Origin: DASVDE01 sp963740065
Lineage (GTDB): Bacteria > Actinomycetota > Thermoleophilia > Solirubrobacterales > 70-9
Direction of reading: 5' to 3'
Length of the DNA stretch: 64,000 nt
Assembly: GCA_963740065.1 (NCBI GenBank)
Contig: CAVUCS010000004.1
Location: forward strand, 124,001-188,000
Shown here piece after piece: positions 8,555-15,651 of this stretch (position 1 is its first letter; every line of letters starts with the position of its first letter). The position numbers were made by a program, and so were the translations under genes. The notes under the pieces are model-generated. The model worked only from the letters and a program-made list of their open reading frames with translations. It made no database searches and was not told where the DNA came from.

Positions 8555-9279
8555 GCCACCAGTTCAAATCCATCGGCGGCGAGAGGCAATTCCAGCATGG
8601 CGATCGACCCCTCGGCGGAGCGCCGCAAGACGAAGCGCCCGCCGTGGGAGGCGACGATCCGCCGCACCACGGAGAGCCCGTGACCGTGGCGGCGTCGACC
8701 GGTAAGCCGCGCGATCACATCGGCGGGGTTGTCGCGGCGCGACTCGGGGCGTGAAGCGCGGCCGGAATCGGCGACCGATACCCGCAACCGGTCCTCCCGT
8801 CGCTTTGCCTCGACGACGATCGAGGGGCCACCGTGTTCAATCGCGTTGACGATCAAGTTGTCGAGCGCTTGGGCGAGGCCCGCACGCTCTCCCAGCACCA
8901 CCGCCACCCCAGCCCGCCAGCGCAGCTCCAGCGAGCCACCGGCCAGTGCCGCCCGCCCCCGCCAACGGCCGACGGCGGCCTGCGCCAGGGGTTGCAGCCG
9001 GATCGCGGTTCTCTCACCCTCGCCAGAACCATCGCCGTTGATCTCGCGGTCCAGTCGTTCCAGCGCCTCCGCCGCCAGCTGAATTGAGCCCTCAACCACC
9101 GGCGGGGCAGTTCCGCGAGGCCCCGAAGCAGCCAGCGCCATCGCCTGTAGCGGGCGACGCAGCTCGTGCACCGCCTCATTGAGCGCGCTGCGCCGCCGTC
9201 CCGCTCGCCATCCCTGCGCGGTCACGACCAGCGCCATCGAAGCGGCAAGCGGCCAACCGATGCTGGCGAGCTCCGTCAT
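8551..9279 (-). CDS. Sensor histidine kinase (short, one membrane segment)
   Basis: 242 residues. One N-terminal helix (about 7-24), a HisKA-type dimerisation helix with the probable phospho-histidine in AVHELRRPLQ (residue 39 or near), and an HATPase_c domain with N-box NLIVNAIEHGG and a G2-like GHGLSVVRRIVASHGG. There is no periplasmic sensor domain, so it likely senses in the membrane or through a partner. The start overlaps the preceding response regulator stop by 4 bp and the stop overlaps cpaB, so it probably regulates, or is regulated with, the pilus genes; that link is inference. Confidence 0.87.
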   Translation of the reverse strand: MTELASIGWPLAASMALVVTAQGWRAGRRRSALNEAVHELRRPLQAMALAASGPRGTAPPVVEGSIQLAAEALERLDREINGDGSGEGERTAIRLQPLAQAAVGRWRGRAALAGGSLELRWRAGVAVVLGERAGLAQALDNLIVNAIEHGGPSIVVEAKRREDRLRVSVADSGRASRPESRRDNPADVIARLTGRRRHGHGLSVVRRIVASHGGRFVLRRSAEGSIAMLELPLAADGFELVA

Positions 9280-9989
9280 CCGTCAACCAGCCTGTATCCG
9301 ACGCCCCAGCAGTTGACGACATAACGGCCATTCTCAGGATCGAGCTTGCGACGCAGGCGGCTGGCGTGAGAGTCAAGCGTGCGGGTACGGCCAGGGGTTT
9401 GGTACCCCCAGACATCCCGGAGCAACTCCTCCTTGGGGAACACCCGCCCCGGATCGGAAGCAAGCTGGCGCAACAGCGAGAACTCCTTGTTGGAGAGATG
9501 CACGTCGCGCTCGCCCACCTTGCAGGTCCGGGTTATTGGATCGACGACGATCTCCCCCACCTTGCGGGGTCCCTCGGGGCGAACCGCGACACGGCGTAGC
9601 ACCGAGCCGATCCGCGCCCGCAGCTCCGGGTAGTGGAACGGCTTGACGAGATAGTCGTCGGCGCCGGCCTCAAGCCCGCGAACCCGCTCGGCGTCAGCCC
9701 CGCGGCCGGTGAGCAGAATCACCGGAAGGCGGGGGTCGAAGCGGGAGACGACGCCATCGGCGTAGCGGATTTCCCTCAACACATCGAGGCCGGAGGCGTC
9801 CGGCAGTTCGAGGTCAAGCAGCAACAGGTCGGGCTGGCTGTAGCGACAGAAGCGAAGCGCGTCATGGGCGGTCGGCGCGGCCAGCGAGCGGTAGCGGTCG
9901 GCGCCGAGGTGATCGCAGAGCAACTCGAGAGTCGGCAGGTCGTCCTCGCAAACAACGATGCTGGCGATCTCTCGTTTGCTCGGAAGCAT
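9276..9989 (-). CDS. OmpR/PhoB-family response regulator
   Basis: 237 residues: receiver domain (about 10-125) with acidic pair CEDD, phospho-acceptor Asp in LLLDLELPD, and KPF near residue 112; then an OmpR-type winged helix (about 140-237) with NKEFSLLRQLASDPGRVF and TLDSHASRLRRKL. Translationally coupled (ATGA) to the sensor kinase downstream, so they form a cognate pair. Likely target is the adjacent Tad operon, but no operator could be identified by eye. Confidence 0.92.
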   Translation of the reverse strand: MLPSKREIASIVVCEDDLPTLELLCDHLGADRYRSLAAPTAHDALRFCRYSQPDLLLLDLELPDASGLDVLREIRYADGVVSRFDPRLPVILLTGRGADAERVRGLEAGADDYLVKPFHYPELRARIGSVLRRVAVRPEGPRKVGEIVVDPITRTCKVGERDVHLSNKEFSLLRQLASDPGRVFPKEELLRDVWGYQTPGRTRTLDSHASRLRRKLDPENGRYVVNCWGVGYRLVDG

Positions 9990-9995
9990 GGCCGG

Positions 9996-10340
9996 CTAAT
10001 CCCGCAGCCTCGGAAAACTCTCCCCCCGCCCGGAAGGAATCTCGAGAACGGCCGCCGCTCGGCGGTCGGAGACAAAGCGACACGGGCCCACATCGCGACG
10101 GACAGCCAGGATCCCCCCTCCCCCATCCAAGAAGAAGACGTCCAGGGCGAAGCGCATGCCGAAGGTGTGAACGCTGGAGCAGCGGGGAATCAACAAGCCG
10201 GCGCCCACCTCATCCCGCCGCAGGCCCGTCAACCCCGCCAAGCGGGAGCCGAAACCGACCGCCACCGGCACCTCCCGTCCCTGGACTGTCTCCACGGGAA
10301 GGGAACGGAGCCTGGCGGCGGTCGGTCGTTGGGGGGTCAC
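9996..10340 (-). CDS. DUF192 family protein
   Basis: 114 residues matching the small DUF192 beta-barrel family: LAGLTGLRRDEVGAGLLIP, then the signature HTFGMRFALDVFFLD and VEIP-like AVLEIPSGRG. Function of the family is unknown; members are often secreted or sit beside pilus genes. This one lacks an evident signal peptide. It is 6 bp upstream of the response regulator and on the same strand, so it likely opens this operon. Confidence 0.8.
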   Translation of the reverse strand: MTPQRPTAARLRSLPVETVQGREVPVAVGFGSRLAGLTGLRRDEVGAGLLIPRCSSVHTFGMRFALDVFFLDGGGGILAVRRDVGPCRFVSDRRAAAVLEIPSGRGESFPRLRD

Positions 10341-10412
10341 GCGGAGTCAATCCCCCGACGACCGTCGGCTCTCCCCCTGGATCGCATGCGGGAGCGTCTA
10401 CGCTCTCACGCA

Positions 10413-11345
10413 ATGACCCCAGACGGCAGGGTCGCGATCTTCGGCCCCCACCCGATGCTCTCGGTGACTATTGAGTCGCTGACTTCCGATGGCGGTGATG
10501 ACATTCACGCCCACTCCGCCGGGCAGGGGGTTTGGGTGGCGCGAATGGCGTCGGAGCTGGGCGCTCGGCCGGTCCTCTGCGGGTTCATCGGCGGTGAGAC
10601 GGGAACCGTGCTGCGACCGCTGCTGGAGGAGATGCCTGGGGAGCTACGCCTGATCGAGACCGCGGCGGCGACTGGCGCCTACATCCACGACCGCCGCGAG
10701 GGCGAGCGCCGGCCGATTGCCCAGAGCGCCAGCATGCCGCCCTCCCGCCATGAGATCGACGACCTCTTCGCCGCCACCGTCGCGGCGGCGATCGACTCCG
10801 ATGTCCTCGCCATCTGCGGCCCCTACCCCGGGGAGGCATTGCCGCTGGAGATCTACGGCAACCTGGTTACGGACGTGAAGGAGAACGGGACGCCGGTCAT
10901 CGTCGACCTCTCGCCGCCACGCCTGGAAAGCGCCCTGGAGGGCAAGCCCGACCTGGTCAAGATCAACGACTGGGAGGTGGCTCAATACATCACCGGACCG
11001 GTGGACAGCGAGGCGAAGCTGCGCGCCGCCGCCGAGCGGCTGCTGGAGGCCGGCGCCGGGGCCGCGATCGTCACCCGGGCGGAAGAGCCGGCGATGGTCG
11101 TGCGCGGGGATGACGCTTGGCTGTTGGTGCCGCCGCGCTTTGACCGCGGCTCTCGCGAGGGCTGTGGCGACTCGATGATGGGAGCGCTGAGCGCCTCGCT
11201 CGCCGCCGGTCTCGATTGGGAGGAGACGCTACGAATCGGCGCCGCCGCCGGCGCCGCGAACTTCCTTCGCCACGGCTTGGGAACGGGCGCGCGCGCCGTG
11301 GTCGAGGATCTGGCGAAGCGAGTCGAGCTGCGCCCGCTCGACTAG
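10413..11345 (+). CDS. PfkB-family carbohydrate kinase (1-phosphofructokinase-like)
   Basis: 310 residues with the ribokinase fold of PfkB kinases. An N-terminal GPHPMLSVTIE, a substrate region AGQGVWVARMASELGARPVLCGFIGGETG and the catalytic motif GCGDSMMGALSASLAAG (anion hole GCGD with the base Asp) are visible. The glycine-rich N-terminal region and size resemble 1-phosphofructokinase or tagatose-6-phosphate kinase, but substrate cannot be read from sequence. An in-frame ATG at 10386 is an alternative start; neither has a clear ribosome-binding site. Its stop overlaps the convergent phosphatase gene by 4 bp. Confidence 0.85.
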   Translation: MTPDGRVAIFGPHPMLSVTIESLTSDGGDDIHAHSAGQGVWVARMASELGARPVLCGFIGGETGTVLRPLLEEMPGELRLIETAAATGAYIHDRREGERRPIAQSASMPPSRHEIDDLFAATVAAAIDSDVLAICGPYPGEALPLEIYGNLVTDVKENGTPVIVDLSPPRLESALEGKPDLVKINDWEVAQYITGPVDSEAKLRAAAERLLEAGAGAAIVTRAEEPAMVVRGDDAWLLVPPRFDRGSREGCGDSMMGALSASLAAGLDWEETLRIGAAAGAANFLRHGLGTGARAVVEDLAKRVELRPLD

Positions 11346-12073
11346 ATCCGCGGCTGGAAGGGGACCTCGAGCGGCTCGCCCGCGACGATCGCCCGCGGGG
11401 CCGTCTGTCGCATCCACTCGATGTGCGGGGCGAGCGGCTCGATCTCGGCCAATCTCTCGAAGGCCGCGGTGAGGTGGACCGGCCTTCCCCCGTGAGAGGA
11501 GTGGGCGTCGCTGCTGAGGACGTGGATCAGTCCCGCTTCGGCCAAGGCGCGCATCCCCGGCGCCATCCGCTCACGCAGGAAGAAGTCCGCCGTCGCCTGA
11601 ACCAAGGCACCGCGGGCGACAAGCGCGGCGATTCGCTCGAACATGTCTTCGGAGATGTGGCGCTCGGGGTGGGCGATCAGCGCTCGCCGGCCGCGTTCGG
11701 CGAGGTGCTCGACCCGGCGGGCAAGGCTGTCGGTGAGCGGGCCCGGGGCCGGCTCGAGCAGGACCCATCTCCCACCGCCGAGGGTGACCTGGGAGAGCTC
11801 CTCTTCGCTGAGATCCTCGACCGCGGTCTCCGCGACCTCTCCCCCCTGCAGCACGACCACCGCAATCCCCTTCTCGCGCAGGGAGGCGTTGAGCGTCGCG
11901 ACCCGGCCGGCCACCTCGTGGATACGCACGTCGTGGTCGTGGCGAATGTGCGGGGTGGCGCAAATCGCCTCGATCCCGTCGCCGGCCGCCTGGCGCGCCA
12001 TCGCGGTGCTGTCGCGCGCGTCAAGGGCGCCATCGTCGACGCCGGGAAGGATGTGGCAGTGGAGGTCGATCAC
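11342..12073 (-). CDS. CpsB/CapC (YwqE)-type PHP tyrosine phosphatase
   Basis: 243 residues of the PHP-domain phosphotyrosine phosphatase family that regulates capsule/exopolysaccharide export kinases in Gram-positive bacteria. Metal ligands are visible: DLHCHILPGVDDGA at the N-terminus, CATPHIRHDHD, a lone LIAHPERH and VLSSDAHSSHGG. Length is typical (about 240-255). No capsule genes flank it here, so the physiological substrate is unclear. Confidence 0.88.
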   Translation of the reverse strand: MIDLHCHILPGVDDGALDARDSTAMARQAAGDGIEAICATPHIRHDHDVRIHEVAGRVATLNASLREKGIAVVVLQGGEVAETAVEDLSEEELSQVTLGGGRWVLLEPAPGPLTDSLARRVEHLAERGRRALIAHPERHISEDMFERIAALVARGALVQATADFFLRERMAPGMRALAEAGLIHVLSSDAHSSHGGRPVHLTAAFERLAEIEPLAPHIEWMRQTAPRAIVAGEPLEVPFQPRI

Positions 12074-12163
12074 CGGATTTAGGGCGAGCCTAGCCCGATC
12101 GCCTTCGCGCTCCCGGGTGCAAACCCTCGTTCAGGCACGGCCACGCAGGGGCATCGGACTACG

Positions 12164-12232
12164 ATGATCGGCATGATCCTGCACCTGCACCCGCTGGGCT
12201 TGCGGATGCGGATGGGCTTCAACCGTGGATAA
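12164..12232 (+). CDS. Possible 22-residue upstream ORF
   Basis: ATG at 12164 opens a 22-codon frame (begins MIGMILHLHPLG, ends RMGFNRG) whose TAA at 12230-12232 overlaps the GTG start of the next gene in another frame. Coupling of a short leader ORF to the downstream gene is possible. There is no independent evidence for translation, and a chance frame of this length is not rare. Confidence 0.25.
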   Translation: MIGMILHLHPLGLRMRMGFNRG

Positions 12233-12692
12233 GAAGACGACCCGCAAAGGGAATTACGAGTCGGGCTCCGACTACGTGCTCGAGTATGGCGAGCTGCGCT
12301 TCTCGTTTAACGAGGAGGACTTTGGGCAGCGCGTAGAGCAGGCTGCGGTGAAACTCGGCTTCGTCCACCAGGGGTTGAGCCAGGAAGAGCTGGACGATCT
12401 GCTCGACCTGGCGGTGAGCGGCGAGATCGCCGAGCCCGCCTCCCCCCTCGGTGAGCACATCAACGAGAACTGGGAAGACCTGGTCGGCCCCTCCAACCGC
12501 AGCCTGGTGCACTGGCTGCGCCGCCTCGTCTTCCGTGGCGCCTGGCTGGACCAGCGCGTCAAGGAGGGTGAGCTGGACGTCGTCTTCGACGAGCGCACCC
12601 AGACCTTCGGCTACGTACAGCCTGAGCGCAGCCCAGAGTTGATTGAGCTCTCCAGAGAGCCCTCCTGGCGCCGCATCGCCTACCGGCGCTAG
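12225..12692 (+). CDS. Conserved-looking acidic protein, unknown function
   Basis: 155 residues from a GTG at 12225, no membrane segment or signal peptide, mixed alpha/beta composition and an acidic helical middle (LSQEELDDLLDLAVSGEIAE). I do not recognise a family. Codon usage is ordinary for the window, and the frame is well delimited. Its TAG stop is contributed by the left arm of the palindromic element at 12690-12817. Confidence 0.65.
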   Translation: MDKKTTRKGNYESGSDYVLEYGELRFSFNEEDFGQRVEQAAVKLGFVHQGLSQEELDDLLDLAVSGEIAEPASPLGEHINENWEDLVGPSNRSLVHWLRRLVFRGAWLDQRVKEGELDVVFDERTQTFGYVQPERSPELIELSREPSWRRIAYRR

Positions 12693-12817
12693 ACGTCGGG
12701 CCTGGCGGCGGCGGACGCTGCGCGGTGCGGCGTCCTCAGTCGGCCAAATAGCGCTGCTATTCGGCCTCCCTGCGTCCTTGCCCCGCTTGGTCCGGCGCGC
12801 GCCAGGCCCGACGTCTA
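12690..12817. repeat. 128-bp palindromic element between convergent genes
   Basis: Perfect 18-bp terminal inverted repeats, TAGACGTCGGGCCTGGCG at 12690-12707 and its complement at 12800-12817. Inside are two further hairpins: GGACGC/GCGTCC (12713-12718 with 12730-12735) and a 10-bp near-perfect pair at 12742-12751/12757-12766. The outer arms begin TAG/CTA, so the element supplies the stop codons of both flanking convergent genes. It may also act as a bidirectional terminator. Size and nested layout match the elements inside the EcfA fusion and fbiC. Confidence 0.75.
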
Positions 12818-13402
12818 CTGCGGGTTTTCGTAGAAGGCGCGGGCGCGGATCGCATCGCCCTTCTCGTTCAACTCGACCGACTCGACCACGCGGGCGCCGT
12901 CTTCGCGACGGTAGATGAGCGCGTAGCCGCCGGTGCCGGTCAGCAGTGCTTCTTCGGTGAAGGCGAGGGCCGGGAAACGCTCGAGGCCGCGGGCGAAGTG
13001 CGCGCGCAGCTCCTCACGACCGCTGATGCGTCCCTCCTTGTCGCCGCCGAGAGCAGCGACTGTGGGGGAAGCGAAATCGATCTCCTCGGCGTAGAGATCG
13101 AGGATCGCGTCGAGGTCATGGGCGTTCCAGGCTTCCAACCAGCGGTCGGCGTGCTCACGCGGGCCGCCCTTACGTCGGCGACCCCAACGACGACGACGAC
13201 GGCGACGGCGCGGTGGCCGCTTGGCCTCGGCGGCGCCGGTCGCCACGGCCGCGGCCGGTGAGGCGGCGGCGCCGTTGTCGCCGGCCAGCGCCTTGACCAA
13301 CTCCTCGCGACGCAGCATCCGGTAGCGGGGCACTCTCGCCTCGGCGGCGAGCGCGTGCAGCTCGGCCAGGTGCTTGGACTCCAGTTCAGCCTTCGACGTC
13401 AT
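12815..13402 (-). CDS. Rho-N/SAP-like domain fused to NTF2-like (SnoaL) domain
   Basis: 195 residues. Residues about 5-40 form a Rho-N/SAP-like helical motif (LHALAAEARVPRYRMLRREELVKAL), residues 55-80 are an Ala linker and a dense Arg run (RRRRRRRRWGRRRKGG), and residues about 82-195 are an NTF2-like/SnoaL domain (WLEAWNAHDLDAILDLYAEEIDF). The first two parts suggest nucleic-acid binding, the last a small-ligand or dimerisation cone. The combination is not one I know. It follows glpD by 25 bp on the same strand. Confidence 0.75.
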   Translation of the reverse strand: MTSKAELESKHLAELHALAAEARVPRYRMLRREELVKALAGDNGAAASPAAAVATGAAEAKRPPRRRRRRRRWGRRRKGGPREHADRWLEAWNAHDLDAILDLYAEEIDFASPTVAALGGDKEGRISGREELRAHFARGLERFPALAFTEEALLTGTGGYALIYRREDGARVVESVELNEKGDAIRARAFYENPQ

Positions 13403-13426
13403 CTGGGTCCAGGTTATTGGAAGCGG

Positions 13427-15116
13427 CTAGGCGCGAGCCTCGAGCGTCGCCGCGGGATCGATGCCTTCCCGCGCGGCGGCCGCCGGCCAGGCCTCCGCCT
13501 CTCCCTTCACCTGACGGCGAGACCAGCCCAACTCCTCCCCCATCGCTTCCGCCAGCGGCCGGACGGAGTCGGCTGTACGGAGTTGCGGAGCGGCGAGGAT
13601 CCCCAGCCGGGTGCGGCGCAGCAACACATCGGCGACGGTGCGGGCTTGCTCGAGGCGGGCGGCGATGACCACCTCCGCGAGAAGGTCCGGGCGACCCTCG
13701 ACGATCGGCGCGGCCAAATTCGGGTCTCTCCAGGCGAGATCGAGAACGGCTCGGGCGGCGTGCCCGTAGCGGAAGGCGAGTTGTTTCAGCGACTTGCTCC
13801 CCCACCCCTTCAGGCGCCTCGAGGTCGTCGGGGCGAGCCTCCATCCCGAGCGGGATCTCAGCGGTGTGACAGGGAGCTTCTCGGCCCTCGCGCTCAACCA
13901 GGCGATCGACGGTCTGCTTCGCCATCCGCCGCCAGGTGGTGAGCTTGCCGCCGGTGATCGTCACCATCCCCGAGGAAGTCTCATACAACTCCGCCTTGCG
14001 GGAGATATCGACTGACTTCTTCGGGTCGCCGGTGGAGATCAGCGGCCGGACGCCGGCGTAGGCGCCGACCAAGTCGGCGGCGCCGAGCGAAGTGCCGAAG
14101 TAGGAGTTGACCGCGTCGAGCAGGTACTCGGTGTCCTCGCTTCCGGGCCAGGGGTGGTCGATGTCGCCGTCGAAGTCGTTGTCGGTTGTGCCGACGAGCG
14201 TGCGCCCGTACCAGGGCAGGGCGAAGATCGCGCGGCCCGCGCCCGCCGGGACGACACAGGCGGCGCGGCCCATCGGCAGGTCCTCCTGGTCGAGGAGCAG
14301 ATGGGTGCCCCGACTGGGTGAGATTCTCGGCACGTCCTCCTCTTCGACGATCTCCCCGGGGCGAATGCGGTCGGCCCAGACGCCGGTCGCGTTGACGACG
14401 TTGTCGGCCTCAACCTCGAAGCGCTCGCCGGACTCGGCCTCGACGGCGGCGACCCCCTTGGCGCGACCGTTGGCGGAGAGCACCTCAGTGACCTCGGCGC
14501 GGTTCATCATCACCGCGCCGAAGCGGGCCGCCTCGCCGAGGATTGTGAAGACGAGGCGGACATCGTCGGTCTGGCAGTCGTAGAAGAGATAGGCGTCCTT
14601 GGGGTCGCGAGGGCGCAGCGCGGGCACCATGTCCAGCACCTCGTCGCGGTCGATCGTGCGGTGGCGATCGGGGGACCAGTAGAAGTCCTCATCCTCTTCC
14701 TTGGAGGAGCGCATCTCTCGACGGCTTCGGCCGACGCGCGTCGTCGCCATCACGTCGTAGGCGTTGAGGCCGAGGCCCAATTTGCGGTCGCGACGCTCCT
14801 CGGCGAAGCCGGGGACCAGGAAGGGAGTCGGGTAGACGAGATGGGGCGCGAGCTGAACCATCAACTGGCGCTCCAGCAGGGCTTCGCGGACCAAGCCGAG
14901 GTCGAAGTTCTGTAGGTAGCGGAGGCCGCCGTGCACCATCTTCGAGGAGCGGCTCGACGTTCCCTGGGCGTAGTCGCCGCGCTCCAGCAGCGCGACCGAG
15001 TAGCCACGGGAAGCGGCGTCGAGGGCGACGCCGGCGCCGGTTATGCCACCGCCGATTACGACGACTTCAAAGTGCTGCCCGGCGATCGCTTCGATAGCTG
15101 CGGCGCGGGTGAGCAT
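13427..15116 (-). CDS. glpD: FAD-dependent glycerol-3-phosphate dehydrogenase, frameshifted
   Basis: Membrane-associated flavoenzyme oxidising glycerol-3-phosphate to DHAP and passing electrons to quinone. The FAD Rossmann motif VVIGGGITGAGVALDAASRGY is near residue 18, followed by GTSSRSSKMVHGGLRYLQ and the GGKLTTWRRMA motif. After residue ~437 the frame turns into Arg/Pro nonsense, while the expected C-terminal DAO_C domain continues in another frame (13427-13897, from SKSLKQLAFRYG). Removing one base from the CCCCC run at 13799-13803 restores a continuous gene ending at 13427. The start overlaps the nitroreductase stop (TGATG). Sequencing error is the likeliest cause. Confidence 0.88.
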
Positions 15117-15625
15117 CAGTCGAGGAAAGCGGTCGTTTGGGCGACGGGTGGGCGCTGCGGGGCATCCTTCTCCTGGCGCGGATGGCCGAGATGCAGGAGG
15201 GCGACGAAATGCTCGGAGTCGGGGAGGCCAACCGCGGCGCGACCGTCCTCACCGCGCAACAGCCCCGGCGTGCGCCAGTAGCCGGCCAGGCCGCGGGCGT
15301 GAGCGGCGAGCAGAACGATGTAGGAGGCGACCGCGGTGGCGTGGAGGTCTTCCTCGTCCTGGACGGGATCGCCGTCGAGGGCAGCGGAGACGACGATCAG
15401 CGTTGGGCAACGGTCGAGCTTCGCCGCACCCTCGGGGCCGGCGACCCGCTTGAGGCGAGTGAGCGCATTCGGGCCGACGACGCGGAAGCGCCAAGGCGCG
15501 GTGAGGTTGTGATTGGGAGCCCAGCGCGCGAGGTCGAGTAGCTCCTCCAGGTCCTCCCGAGGGATCGGCTCCGGGCCGAAAGCCTTGTGGGTGCGGCGGG
15601 TGCGGATCGCGGTTTCGACATCCAC
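15116..15625 (-). CDS. Nitroreductase family protein (YdjA-like)
   Basis: 169 residues from a GTG at 15625 (VDVETAIRTRRTHKAF). FMN-binding nitroreductase fold: an RRT(H)K motif near the N-terminus, LLDLARWAPNHNLTAPWRF, and a C-terminal FVALLHLGHP strand. This short form resembles YdjA-type enzymes. It is 26 bp behind the cobalamin-linked ECF fusion and directly before glpD. BluB, the nitroreductase-fold enzyme that makes the lower ligand of B12, was considered because of the context, but I cannot see features that specifically support it. Confidence 0.83.
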   Translation of the reverse strand: MDVETAIRTRRTHKAFGPEPIPREDLEELLDLARWAPNHNLTAPWRFRVVGPNALTRLKRVAGPEGAAKLDRCPTLIVVSAALDGDPVQDEEDLHATAVASYIVLLAAHARGLAGYWRTPGLLRGEDGRAAVGLPDSEHFVALLHLGHPRQEKDAPQRPPVAQTTAFLD

Positions 15626-15651
15626 GGGGCCAGGGTATCGGCGGCCGGCGC

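Noticed and set aside
15116..15625. Nitroreductase as BluB (B12 lower-ligand synthase)
   Set aside because: Context is suggestive, but the short YdjA-type sequence shows no BluB-specific signature that I can identify.
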